Shown here in pieces: positions 50,877 to 59,636 of a stretch of 64,000 nt of DNA. Positions within the stretch are counted from its first letter, which is position 1. Every line of letters starts with the position of its first letter. The notes under the pieces are model-generated. The model searched no databases. It was not told the DNA's origin and worked only from the letters and a program-made list of their open reading frames with translations. Source of the DNA: Lentisphaerota bacterium (GTDB lineage Bacteria; Verrucomicrobiota; Lentisphaeria; Oligosphaerales; JABHEG01); the NCBI GenBank assembly GCA_018676675.1, contig JABHEG010000217.1, forward strand, positions 119,685 to 183,684, in the 5' to 3' direction. Made by a program: the position numbers and the translations under genes.

Positions 50877-51542
50877 ATGGTAAGGAAGTGTCTACGGTTT
50901 ACTCTGATCGAGCTGCTGGTGGTGATCGCGATCATCGCGATTCTGGCTGCCATGCTTATGCCTGCCTTGAGCCAGGCCCGCGAAAAGGCCCGCTCGATCG
51001 GGTGTACCAATAATGCGAAGCAGATTATCCTTGGCGTCTTGATGTATGCGGACCAGAACCGGGAGACATTGCCGTCGGGGGCTGTCCACGGTCCACCGTC
51101 AGTGACTTGGTATAGGCTACTCGACAAATACCTGGGAGTGTCCTATCCGGATGGCAGTTACAACACGAGTAACAAAGGGCATGAAGTGCTTGTGTGTCCG
51201 ACACAGAGGATGAACCCCGGCCCTCACAACCAGGGCTATGGTTGGAACTACCAGGAATTCGGCTATTACTGGAACTCGACTGCATATCTGGCCGGCTGGG
51301 CCACCAAGTTGGCGAAGATCCCGGAGCCGTCCTGGAACATCGTTCTGGGTGACAACGAAGACAACGGTGCTCGCGCGCCGGTCGCTTGGTGTGCGCAGTA
51401 TCTATACCGACGCCATTCCACCCTTTTGCCCCGGCGCCACAGTGGGGGCGGCAACATGGCGATGGCCGACGGTCATGTGGAGTGGTTGACCTACAGCGCT
51501 CTTCGCGATACCTCAGCCCAATCTCCCTGGCGTCTGCCGTAA
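50877..51542 (+). CDS. Type II/IV pseudopilin with H-X9-DG C-terminal motif (2)
   Basis: 221 aa. A class III signal (RFTLIELLVVIAIIAILAA) and a mature domain ending HSGGGNMAMADGHVEWL then LRDTSAQSPWRLP. It is nearly collinear with pseudopilin 3 (shared segments GWNYQEFGY, LAGWATKLAKI, YLYRRHSTLLPRRHSGGGN), so the two arose by tandem duplication. ATG 50877 is preferred over GTG 50874 because GGGAG at 50865-50869 is 7 bases upstream. It is flanked by its own promoter and hairpin. The role may be a minor pseudopilin or surface display rather than a major pilus. Confidence 0.9.
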   Translation: MVRKCLRFTLIELLVVIAIIAILAAMLMPALSQAREKARSIGCTNNAKQIILGVLMYADQNRETLPSGAVHGPPSVTWYRLLDKYLGVSYPDGSYNTSNKGHEVLVCPTQRMNPGPHNQGYGWNYQEFGYYWNSTAYLAGWATKLAKIPEPSWNIVLGDNEDNGARAPVAWCAQYLYRRHSTLLPRRHSGGGNMAMADGHVEWLTYSALRDTSAQSPWRLP

Positions 51543-51570
51543 CGAGACAGGTTGCCCGCAGGATGCTCAA

Positions 51571-51601
51571 CGAGCCCGTTCGCCTATCGCGAACGGGCTC
51601 G
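51571..51601 (+). terminator. Terminator-like hairpin after pseudopilin gene 2
   Basis: Perfect 13-bp stem CGAGCCCGTTCGC (51571-51583) and its complement (51589-51601) with loop CTATC, followed by ATCTGTTT, a weak T-rich tail. Confidence 0.7.
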
Positions 51602-51711
51602 ATCTGTTTCCTGGAGAATGGGGCAGAGGCTGGGCTGGGGGCGAAGCGTACCGGTTTCTCCATCCATGCACCACGGAACTGCCGAGGCATTACCCATGCC
51701 GGATAAATTTC

Positions 51712-51740
51712 TTGACGGCGGCGCCAATTCTTGGTACAGT
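51712..51740 (+). promoter_or_regulatory. Sigma-70-type promoter of pseudopilin gene 3
   Basis: TTGACG (51712-51717), 17-base spacer, TACAGT (51735-51740), predicted start near 51747 and a leader of about 80 bases. Confidence 0.6.
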
Positions 51741-51827
51741 TGATTCGTGACACCCGCCGGGGTGCCCCGGTGGGAGATCACACGAGAGACGTTCTGACGA
51801 TCGCCAGGAAGATCTAAGGAGATGTCA

Positions 51828-52502
51828 ATGGCCAGGAAGCGTTCACGATTTACTCTGATTGAGCTGTTGGTGGTGATTGCGATCATCGCGATTCTGGCGG
51901 CGATGCTCATGCCGGCTCTCAGCCAGGCCCGTGAGAAGGCTCGCTCGATATCCTGTACGAGCAATCAGAAGCAGGTCATCCTTGGTGTATTGATGTATGC
52001 GGACCAGAACCGTGAGACGCTGATTCCAGGTGCTGTGTACCTGTATGCAACCGGGAGGGCATGGGAGTGGTATCGCGCGCTCGACAAGCTCATCGGATTG
52101 TCTTACGCCGGGGGGAGTTACAATACCGGCAATGGCGGGCACGAAGTGATCGTATGTCCCAGCCAGAAGATGAATGCCCACCCCTACAACCTGGGCTACG
52201 GCTGGAACTACCAGGAGTTCGGGTATGCTTACAGCTCCACCTCTTACTTGGCCGGCTGGGCGACCAAGTTGGCGAAGATCAAGGATCCGTCCTGGAATAT
52301 TGTTCTGGGAGACAGCGAGGACAACAACGCCCGCACGCCCATCTACTACGGCCCACGGTACCTGTACCGTCGGCACTCCACGCTTCTCCCTCGGCGCCAC
52401 AGTGGAGGCGGGAACATGGCCATGGCCGATGGACACGTTGAGTGGTTCAACTACAGCCAGCTCCGTGACACGTCTGCCCAGTCGCCATGGCGTCTGCCGT
52501 AA
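51828..52502 (+). CDS. Type II/IV pseudopilin with H-X9-DG C-terminal motif (3)
   Basis: 224 aa. A class III signal (RFTLIELLVVIAIIAILAA) and a mature domain closely matching pseudopilin 2 from residue 33 on; it ends HSGGGNMAMADGHVEWF and LRDTSAQSPWRLP. Differences cluster in the loop after ADQNRETL and before the WYRALDK region. AAGGAG (51816-51821) is 6 bases before ATG 51828, which settles the start over ATG 51822. It is monocistronic, with its own promoter and hairpin. Confidence 0.9.
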   Translation: MARKRSRFTLIELLVVIAIIAILAAMLMPALSQAREKARSISCTSNQKQVILGVLMYADQNRETLIPGAVYLYATGRAWEWYRALDKLIGLSYAGGSYNTGNGGHEVIVCPSQKMNAHPYNLGYGWNYQEFGYAYSSTSYLAGWATKLAKIKDPSWNIVLGDSEDNNARTPIYYGPRYLYRRHSTLLPRRHSGGGNMAMADGHVEWFNYSQLRDTSAQSPWRLP

Positions 52503-52529
52503 CCGGCCAGTTAACCCATTGATCCTCAA

Positions 52530-52559
52530 CGAGCCCGTTCGCGGATGCGAGCGGGCTCG
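52530..52559 (+). terminator. Terminator-like hairpin after pseudopilin gene 3
   Basis: CGAGCCCGTTCGC (52530-52542), loop GGAT, GCGAGCGGGCTCG (52547-52559), followed by TCTTGTGTGT. Third copy of the same stem as after pseudopilin genes 1 and 2. Confidence 0.65.
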
Positions 52560-52658
52560 TCTTGTGTGTGGACACGGCGGGCTGGGGAGTTGGGTTGAGG
52601 GGAACGTCTCGACCGGACTCGTGTGTAACTTCAGCACGAATCGCAGTCTGGGGTGACC

Positions 52659-52732
52659 GTCAGAGCCGCGACTAGCGGGAGCGGTCGCCGCGTGATGTCG
52701 CCACCGGAAACCGCTCCCGAAAGTCGCGGCTC
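52659..52732. repeat. Extragenic palindrome (CAGAGCCGCGACT family)
   Basis: Arms 52659-52683 and 52708-52732 match at 23 of 25 positions around a 24-base loop. They contain CAGAGCCGCGACT and GGGAGCGGT. Palindromes with these words recur, in my recollection, in other PVC genomes. It is probably a REP-like element. Confidence 0.65.
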
Positions 52733-53084
52733 TGTTCAGGCACCGAACAACCGCAAGTCCCATCCTTCGATATGTCTGCCGAACCTTCGCCAGAGGCGGC
52801 CGCTCGTGTGTGGCCGCGAACCGTCCGTCTGAGCCGTGAGGAAAGGGACTTGGCAACGCAATCAGCCTTCTCCTGCCACTGCGTTGGCGGAGAGGCCGCC
52901 GGAGGGAAGCCATGACACGTGGCCCTGCGACCCCACCCACTTCGCGTGGGTGGGGTGAGCGAGATTGGTCCCGTGCGCCGTGCGCCCATGCCCCCTCCTC
53001 CGCGACTCCATCTCCGAGAGAGTTGACAGCATTGGGCGATTCGGGACGCTCACCCACTTTGGCTCTGCCGGTGCGGCATACGGG

Positions 53085-53333
53085 TCAGTTGGCGGTCAGA
53101 GGGCAGCCGCCTGAGGCACAGGGACTGCGGGAGGGGCAAGCGCCGGCGGCGGGACACGGACCTGATTCGCACGGGGACTTCGGGGCTGCGGACACCGCAG
53201 CAAAGCTCGAGAACAGCTTCTTTGGCTTCTCGGTTCCGCATTCCGGGCAGGGCGGGGCCGTCTCTGACAGGGTTCGGTGCAGGTGCTCAAACACGGCCTC
53301 GCAAGACGCGCATTTGTATTCGTAGATGGGCAT
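53085..53333 (-). CDS. FmdB-family zinc-ribbon protein
   Basis: 82 aa. Starts MPIYEYKCASC, the FmdB/CxxC regulatory-type ribbon, with the second pair CPECG and the linking FEHLHRTLSE. After KKLFSSFAAVSA comes a Cys-rich tail (CESGPCPAAGACP, SRSPCASGGCPLTAN) with five more cysteines, which may bind a second metal. Function of the family is unsettled. The start is fixed by the conserved MPIYEY N-terminus. Upstream lies the divergent AAA ATPase gene. Confidence 0.88.
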   Translation of the reverse strand: MPIYEYKCASCEAVFEHLHRTLSETAPPCPECGTEKPKKLFSSFAAVSAAPKSPCESGPCPAAGACPSRSPCASGGCPLTAN

Positions 53334-53650
53334 GTCGTTCTCCAGTGGGAGCGGCGTTCGGGATGCGTATTCCCGGGACGGCATCTGTCGTCCGGTGGTT
53401 GACTATTGCGGCGTTCCGCGGGGGCTGAACGGGCGAATCCCGCGGTGTTGGGCACCGTGCCTTACGGCCTAGGGCCGTTGCTTCCGCAAATCTAGCTCTT
53501 CTTCCCCGGGGTACCAGAACTCGCCGCTCGTGGCTCCTGGTGCGTTCCAGCATTGGGTGACCGCTTCGTTGCATTGCGGCAGCGCTGCGTGTAGGTTGCA
53601 CTGCCCGCTTGCAGGGCGGGATTCTGTATGCCATCACGAGGACAATGCCC
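53334..53650. other. Divergent intergenic region between fmdB-like and AAA ATPase genes
   Basis: 317 bases without a credible gene. Promoters for both genes must lie here; TTGCAT at 53569-53574 has only a poor -10 (TAGGTT) at the right distance. Nothing else stands out. Confidence 0.5.
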
Positions 53651-55138
53651 ATGCCGACTTTGCTCGATCATCTTCAGAAGGCCGTTCAGGGCCGCAGCCC
53701 CCTTATTTACCTGTATTCACCCGAAGAGAACCGACTTCTGGATGGGGTGCGCGCGTTGGCAGACACGTTCCCTGAGGCGTTACCAGTCTATGTCTGGAGT
53801 TGTGTCCAAGGGTTCTCTGGATTGGGGAGTGCCGGCGATACAAAGGCCCCGGTTGATGCTCTTCGGGCCGTACTGGCGTCCGACACCCGCGGTATTTTCG
53901 TGATGCGGGACTTGCACCCATTCCTCAGTGAACCCGATGTGATTCGGGCCTTGCGGGAGTGCTACTACGCGTTCCGGGAGGATCCAGACCGCATGGTTGT
54001 GGTGATGGCTCCTGAACTGGTCATGCCGGAGAGCCTGAAGAAGGAGATCTACTTGATTGAGGTCCTCCCTCCCGGTGACGACCAGATTCTGGCTGAGATT
54101 CTCCGCGTTCGGGAGAGCTATGGAGTGGCGGCGTTCGCCGAGGATGTACTGGATGAGATGGTACTCGCCTGCAAAGGCATGACGGTCGCCGAAATCGGGC
54201 ATGTTCTCCACCGCATTTCCCGCACGGACTTGTCTGTGAAGGACGATATTCTCGAAGAGATTTTCAGCGAGAAGGAGATGATCGTCAAGAAGAGCGGTTA
54301 CCTCGAATTCACGCCTCCACGCTGGGACATCGACGGGGTCGGAGGAATGGACAATCTGAAGGACTGGTTGCGCAAACGCCAGGCGGTGTTCAGCCGTGAC
54401 GCGGTGGCTTCCGGTGTCCCTATTCCCAAAGGGCTTCTGTTGATGGGCATCAGCGGATGCGGCAAGAGTCTTGGGGTGAAGATCATCTCTTCGCTCTGGA
54501 ATGTTCCTCTTTTCCGACTCGACATGAACCTGGTCTTTTCCGGTCTGTATGGTTCGCCGGAGGCCGCTTTCCACAGCGCTTTGAGCACCCTCGAGGCGGT
54601 CAGCCCCGCTATTCTCTGGATCGACGAGATCGAGAACGGCTTGGGAATGGAGGAGGACAAGATCACCATCGCATCGCATATTTTCTCAGCGTTCCTGACC
54701 TGGATGCAGGAGAAGCCGCCCTTGGTCTTCGTCGCGGCCACGGCTAACCGGATTCATGCTTTGCCGGCGGAGATTATCCGGAAGGGGCGGTTTGATCAGG
54801 TGTTCTTCGCAGACCTGCCGAACAAGAAGGAGCGCGAGGAGATCATCAGGATTCACCTGCAGAGGAACGGCGGCGATCCGGAAGACTATGATGTCGAGAT
54901 GCTGGGATTACTCATGGAGGACTGGAACGGGGCCGAGATTGAGCAGGCCATCGTGTCTGCCCGAGTCGATGCCTACTCCGAAGGTCGCTCTATGGTTCAG
55001 AAAGATGTCACCCGCAGTTCCTCGCTGATCGTCCCACTGTCCACCACCATGGAGGATCAGATCAAAGGCATCCGGAGTTGGGCGTTCACTCGAGCGACGC
55101 CGGCCTCGAAATACGGCAGCAAGGCCCGTACCCGGTAG
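53651..55138 (+). CDS. Ycf46-like AAA+ ATPase
   Basis: 495 aa. The N-terminal alpha/beta domain (residues 1-200, SPLIYLYSPEENRLLDGVRA, GIFVMRDLHPFL, DRMVVVMAPELVMPESLKKE) is the degenerate P-loop-like part seen in chloroplast Ycf46 relatives. The C-terminal AAA+ module has Walker A GISGCGKS (K272), Walker B ILWIDEIE (D325, E326), a sensor-1 region FVAATANRIHALPAEIIRKGRFD with arginine finger, and a helical lid. The family's role is obscure, linked to inorganic carbon use in cyanobacteria. Start 53651 is chosen for its GAGGA at 8 bases; ATG 53645 is an alternative. Confidence 0.88.
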   Translation: MPTLLDHLQKAVQGRSPLIYLYSPEENRLLDGVRALADTFPEALPVYVWSCVQGFSGLGSAGDTKAPVDALRAVLASDTRGIFVMRDLHPFLSEPDVIRALRECYYAFREDPDRMVVVMAPELVMPESLKKEIYLIEVLPPGDDQILAEILRVRESYGVAAFAEDVLDEMVLACKGMTVAEIGHVLHRISRTDLSVKDDILEEIFSEKEMIVKKSGYLEFTPPRWDIDGVGGMDNLKDWLRKRQAVFSRDAVASGVPIPKGLLLMGISGCGKSLGVKIISSLWNVPLFRLDMNLVFSGLYGSPEAAFHSALSTLEAVSPAILWIDEIENGLGMEEDKITIASHIFSAFLTWMQEKPPLVFVAATANRIHALPAEIIRKGRFDQVFFADLPNKKEREEIIRIHLQRNGGDPEDYDVEMLGLLMEDWNGAEIEQAIVSARVDAYSEGRSMVQKDVTRSSSLIVPLSTTMEDQIKGIRSWAFTRATPASKYGSKARTR

Positions 55139-55301
55139 CTGAGGGGATGAGGGAAGGCGTGTCAGTGAGAAACGTGGCTTCCGGCTCCAACAGGGCAAAG
55201 CCTGACATGTTCCCGGCAGTCTGACTGGCCCCCTTACCTGGCGGATCTCTGCTCCTGTGCCATCCCCGTGAGCTTGAACGCTGTGTGGCTACACACGTTC
55301 C

Positions 55302-56048
55302 TCAGGCCGAGCCGGCTTCGGCTGAGCCAACCCCCCGGGCCAGACTTGCGGCCATGATCTCACGGACTTCTCCGAGCAGGGCCTTCTTGGTATCGCGATC
55401 CATCCCCTGTGTCTCGATAGGTGGCGAGATCACCACCCGGACGGAAGCCGGACGGATGCGCCAGCCCTGCGCTTCGCGGAGCTTGTGGGAGTCGATGATC
55501 GTCACCGGCACGACCGGAACGCCGGCAGAGACGGCCATGCGCAGGCTGCCCTGGCGAAATGGTCCCATCGTGTCGCTTCCGCTGCGCGTGCCTTCAGGGA
55601 ACACAACAAGGCCCGCTCCGCCTTTCAGCAGGGCGATTCCCTCGCGCATCACGGCCAATCCCTGGCGTGGGTTCTTGCGGTCGAGGAAGAGGCAGCCGAT
55701 CTGCTTCATCCAGTACCCCAGGAGTGGGATTCTACCCAACTCGATTTTGGCGACAAAGCCGATGGGCCGCGGCAGAAAGCCGACGACGAGCGGAATATCA
55801 AACGCGCCCTGGTGGTTGCTGCAGACGACAAAGCCACCCTCGGAGGGGATGTTCTCAGCCCCCTCGAACTGGATGTCGCCCCCAGAGAGCCGGACCATCG
55901 TTCGTCCCCAGCCGATTGCTCTGCGTGACGCGTAGGCGGGGATCTGCTGACTCCGTCCGAGCAGACGGAGGATCCCCATCCAGAGGATGAAAAGAGCCGA
56001 GAAGAGCAGATACCCCCAGAAGCTCACGTAGTAGATCAGTGTTCGCAT
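55302..56048 (-). CDS. plsC: 1-acyl-sn-glycerol-3-phosphate acyltransferase (PlsC family)
   Basis: 248 aa. An N-terminal membrane helix (YLLFSALFILWMGILRLL) is followed by the acyltransferase motifs: block I NHQGAFDIPLV (HX4D variant with His-Gln), block II GCLFLDRKNPRQG, block III FPEGTRSG and block IV VPVVPVTI. It transfers an acyl chain to lysophosphatidic acid in phospholipid synthesis, or to another lysolipid. ATG 56048 starts a conserved-looking leader. It is transcribed divergently from the GH gene at 56293. Confidence 0.92.
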   Translation of the reverse strand: MRTLIYYVSFWGYLLFSALFILWMGILRLLGRSQQIPAYASRRAIGWGRTMVRLSGGDIQFEGAENIPSEGGFVVCSNHQGAFDIPLVVGFLPRPIGFVAKIELGRIPLLGYWMKQIGCLFLDRKNPRQGLAVMREGIALLKGGAGLVVFPEGTRSGSDTMGPFRQGSLRMAVSAGVPVVPVTIIDSHKLREAQGWRIRPASVRVVISPPIETQGMDRDTKKALLGEVREIMAASLARGVGSAEAGSA

Positions 56049-56292
56049 GGGTTGTGGACTGTGTCCTGCCTCTTGTGGAGAAACGTCTCTTACTACTCCC
56101 ATAGGGTAGCTGGAGATTTGCCCAGAGCAACGTGGTGAAACGCTGTTCTTTCGACGGCATACTTCGATGTGTGTGCGAATTCGTTGCTCGCGGCGTACCA
56201 TGGCTTGACAGTCGGGGTGGCTTCACGCACGTTGATGAGGCGTTGCCCTGTGCGGCAGTGGAGAGTTGTCCGTTCTCAAGAGGAGATAGTGC

Positions 56293-59200
56293 GTGCTTGA
56301 TCGTGTTCTGATCGTCTCGTTTTTCTGTACGGCCCTGGTTCTTGCCGCCGCCCCGTATGAGGCTCAGCTGGATGACCGAGGTGTGATCACGTTTGGCGGG
56401 GAGCTTGACGGCATGTACGCGCATGTCGGCACTCACGGCCCCGGGTGGTCATATGCCAGCGCCGGCTCCGGAGCAGCCAAGACGGAACGGGTGGCGGACA
56501 GGCTCGAAGGCGTGTTGCCTATGCCGCCCAACTGCGCAGGCGACCTGCTGTACACGATGGCGTTGGGCGCAAGTGGCCCCGCGGCTGAGATCGTGTGCTC
56601 TGAGGCTTTTACCGAGCGGACCACCATCGAGGGCGCCTATCTCTGCTTCTTCCTGCCGGCGAAAGCCCTTGCGGGGAAACGCGCCTCCCTTCCGCATGGC
56701 AAAGCTGTGAAGGCAATGCCGGTCGGCGAGGAGTCGCCCGGATTGTCCGGGCCGGCCGCCGCGTTCACGGTTGAGCTTGACCACAATCGATCGCTGGTCA
56801 TCGCCTGTGACACCACTGATCATGTCTTGGTCCAGAACAACCGTCAATACGGCAACGACACGTTCGAGGTGCGCTTCCTTTTCTGGCCGAAGGGGCAGGT
56901 ATTCCCCGGGATGGCCCTCCGGCGTGTGTTTCGGGTTGCGGTTATTCCCACCACGGAGATTGGTGCTATGATTGAAGCCATGAACCCACCGATCGAGTTC
57001 GACGCCGAGAAACCGTATGCCCTGCTTCGTGACCAGGGGCAGATCTCGGTCATGGATGAACGGGGTGAGATGGCCTCGATAAACCTGGCCGTGCATGGTC
57101 TGGGGTGGTCCTATGCCAGCCAGGGAGAGGCCAACGCCCAGGCGTCCGGGAGCAACCGGTTCCGGACGATTCAGGGAGCGCTTGCTGTGCCCGACAGTGG
57201 TGGCGGACTCATGGAGTACGTCGAGCAGGTCAGCGCGCAACCGGGCGGGGCGCTTGATCTGCAGTACCGTCTGCACTTTCCTGAGGCCGCCGCTCTCAAT
57301 GGCTATCAGCTTTCGGTGCAGGGGAAGCTGTCGACCTATTCCGGGGCATCGGTTGATCTGCTGACCGCCGACGGGGAGAAAACCGTCAGGATCGGTACGG
57401 CTCTGGGCGAGAAGTTCCCGTTTCGCGGCGAGGTCACCCGTGTGCACGTCGGCCCTGATGATCCGCGCGGCTTCGAAATCAGCGTGGACGAGGCCACGTA
57501 TCTGTTGATTCAGGACAATCGCGGGTGGGGAGGGGACACGATGGAGTTCCGTTTCTGCTTCCTGCGTGATGAATCGGGGGGGCGGGTCACTGCCGGCGAG
57601 ACCGTGAACCGGAGATTCGGCTTCCGACTCAATGGGCCGATGCAGCTGATCTTGAACGAATCGGGGACTTCCTCCAAGACGGACACCGGTGATTGGGTGC
57701 CGTTCGTGATGCCGTGGGATCAGGCTCCCGTGGACGTCTCGTTCCTCAACCACAAGCCTGCGGGGACGTTTGGTTTTGTGACTCGCCGGGGGGATCGATT
57801 CGTCTTCACTGACAGTGGCGAGGAGATCCGCTTCTGGGGAACATGTTTCTCGGCTGGAGCGAATTTTCCCAGTCACACGGAGTCGGAGAAGATAGCCGCT
57901 CGTCTAGCCAAGTTCGGTGTCAATATTGTGCGCACTCACCACGCCGACGCACCATGGGCGGAGAGGCATTTCTTCCCCGACTCCGTTGACCACACGCGCG
58001 AGTTTGACCCCGAGAATCTGGATCGTTTCGATTACCTGATGCACTGTCTCAAGCGCGAGGGAATCTACGTCTACCTTGATCAGCTTGTCCACCGGCACTT
58101 CAAGACCGGGGACGGGGTGGATGCCGTGGATGAACTTCCGGCGGCCGCCAAGCCCTACAGCAACTTCGATCCGAAGCTCATTGCGCTCCAGAAGGAGTTC
58201 TCCAGAGCTCTGTGGACACACGTCAATCCCTACACCGGCCTCGCCTACAGAGACGATCCGGCTATCGCCCTCATGGAGTATGCAAACGAGAACGACATGT
58301 TCACGCAGAAGGTGACGCTGGAGCCCTATCGCACGCGCTTGGAAGCCCGTTACCGCGCGTGGGCCCGAGGGAAAGGAATGACGCTGCCTGAGGGGGACAT
58401 CGACTTCACCGTACCCACTGATCCGATGATGCGCTTCTTCATTCATGTTCAGCATGCGTATTACCAGGAGATGCGGACCTTTCTGCGTGATGAGGTGGGC
58501 GTTCGTGTGCCGTTGACCGGCAGTAACTGGAGCCGGAATGCGGCTCTGCTGACGGCTCTTGATCACGAGGATTTCACGGATTCGCATGCCTATCAGAATC
58601 ATCCTGGGAAGGATGGCTCATTCGGGAACAAGGCCATGGTCGATGGCCGACGGACGATCATGGACAGCCTCGGCTTCCAGCGCGTGGCCGGAAAACCGTT
58701 CTTTGTGAGCGAGTGGGACGAGCCCTGGCCGAGCGAATGGCGGGCCGAGCTTCCGCTCTGGATGGCCGCCGTGGCAGCCTTCCAGGGATGGAACGGCCTG
58801 ACCGTCTACACCTATCGCCACACCGTGAAGACACCCGTCGACAGCATCTCCGGGGCGTTCGAGACATTCAATGATCCGGCGAGGTTCGGGCTGTTCGCCA
58901 ACGCAGCTCTCATCTACCGGCGCGGGGATGTCCAGACCGGGCCGGACCGTGTCTCCGTGACGATCCCGGAGGCCCAGGCTGCTTCGGCCGCCACCCCGAC
59001 CCCTTGGTCCGCTGTGGCCTTCCATGGCCTCAGCGACCGGTTTGCGTTCCAGACGGTCGTCGGCAAACCGAGCGCCGCGTCCGGGAAGACGGTTTCCTTT
59101 GACTCGGATGAGCTGGCCGGAGGCGATCAGCGGCGAAGCGACACCGGGGAAATACGCCGGAACATACCGAAAGGGATTGTCGTTGTGGACACGGCGCGGA

Positions 59201-59619
59201 GTCAGGCTGTTCAGGGCCGCCTTGCAGACGGCGGGCAGTTGCGGACGGCCGACCTCACGGCGACGTCCGCCAGTGTGTTTGGTGCGATTGTCGTGAGTTC
59301 ACTCTCGGATGCACCGATTCGGGATTCGGAGAGGCTGCTTCTCACCGCCGTGGGGCGCGCGGAGAACGCGAGCTTTGCCTACAACATCACCCGCAACAAG
59401 AAACAGTCCGCCGGCTCGGGACCGATCCTTGTCGACCTCATCGAAGCGCGGATCGCGTTGCGGACGGAGCGGACCGACCTTGTGGTCATCCCGGTCACCG
59501 CTGCCGGCAAGCGACTGGCAGCGCTCAGTACGCAGTACGTCGATGGCCAGTTGACATTTTCCATAGGTCGGGGAAGCAACACCATTTTCTACATGATTGA
59601 GTCAGATCAGCACAGATAG
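56293..59619 (+). CDS. Large secreted GH-A-like glycosidase with duplicated N-terminal beta domain
   Basis: 1108 aa from GTG 56293 (AGGAG at 56281-56285), signal peptide IVSFFCTALVLAAAP. Two related beta domains (about 15-220 and 230-440) each end in a D/N-N-R strand: HVLVQNNRQYGNDTFEVRFL and TYLLIQDNRGWGGDTMEFRF. A TIM barrel (about 490-880) follows, with candidate catalytic E666 in YANENDM (NE) and E807 in VSEWDEPWP. The C-terminal beta region is about 900-1108. The NE/E arrangement fits clan GH-A (cellulase-like) enzymes; the substrate is unknown. The next gene begins 17 bases on, so they probably form an operon. Confidence 0.78.
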   Translation: MLDRVLIVSFFCTALVLAAAPYEAQLDDRGVITFGGELDGMYAHVGTHGPGWSYASAGSGAAKTERVADRLEGVLPMPPNCAGDLLYTMALGASGPAAEIVCSEAFTERTTIEGAYLCFFLPAKALAGKRASLPHGKAVKAMPVGEESPGLSGPAAAFTVELDHNRSLVIACDTTDHVLVQNNRQYGNDTFEVRFLFWPKGQVFPGMALRRVFRVAVIPTTEIGAMIEAMNPPIEFDAEKPYALLRDQGQISVMDERGEMASINLAVHGLGWSYASQGEANAQASGSNRFRTIQGALAVPDSGGGLMEYVEQVSAQPGGALDLQYRLHFPEAAALNGYQLSVQGKLSTYSGASVDLLTADGEKTVRIGTALGEKFPFRGEVTRVHVGPDDPRGFEISVDEATYLLIQDNRGWGGDTMEFRFCFLRDESGGRVTAGETVNRRFGFRLNGPMQLILNESGTSSKTDTGDWVPFVMPWDQAPVDVSFLNHKPAGTFGFVTRRGDRFVFTDSGEEIRFWGTCFSAGANFPSHTESEKIAARLAKFGVNIVRTHHADAPWAERHFFPDSVDHTREFDPENLDRFDYLMHCLKREGIYVYLDQLVHRHFKTGDGVDAVDELPAAAKPYSNFDPKLIALQKEFSRALWTHVNPYTGLAYRDDPAIALMEYANENDMFTQKVTLEPYRTRLEARYRAWARGKGMTLPEGDIDFTVPTDPMMRFFIHVQHAYYQEMRTFLRDEVGVRVPLTGSNWSRNAALLTALDHEDFTDSHAYQNHPGKDGSFGNKAMVDGRRTIMDSLGFQRVAGKPFFVSEWDEPWPSEWRAELPLWMAAVAAFQGWNGLTVYTYRHTVKTPVDSISGAFETFNDPARFGLFANAALIYRRGDVQTGPDRVSVTIPEAQAASAATPTPWSAVAFHGLSDRFAFQTVVGKPSAASGKTVSFDSDELAGGDQRRSDTGEIRRNIPKGIVVVDTARSQAVQGRLADGGQLRTADLTATSASVFGAIVVSSLSDAPIRDSERLLLTAVGRAENASFAYNITRNKKQSAGSGPILVDLIEARIALRTERTDLVVIPVTAAGKRLAALSTQYVDGQLTFSIGRGSNTIFYMIESDQHR

Positions 59620-59636
59620 AGCGAGGGCTTTGCAGG

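Larger units (their letters stand above)
52503..53084. other. Non-coding region with three hairpins
   Basis: It contains the pseudopilin-3 terminator (52530-52559), the 25-base inverted repeat (52659-52732) and a 10-bp perfect hairpin CCCCACCCAC-TTCGC-GTGGGTGGGG (52931-52955). Frames across it have no protein-like sequence that I recognise. The right end is the stop of the FmdB gene on the other strand. Confidence 0.6.

Noticed and set aside
56205..56210. TTGACA as the -35 of the glycosidase promoter
   Set aside because: No acceptable -10 sequence at 16-18 bases downstream.
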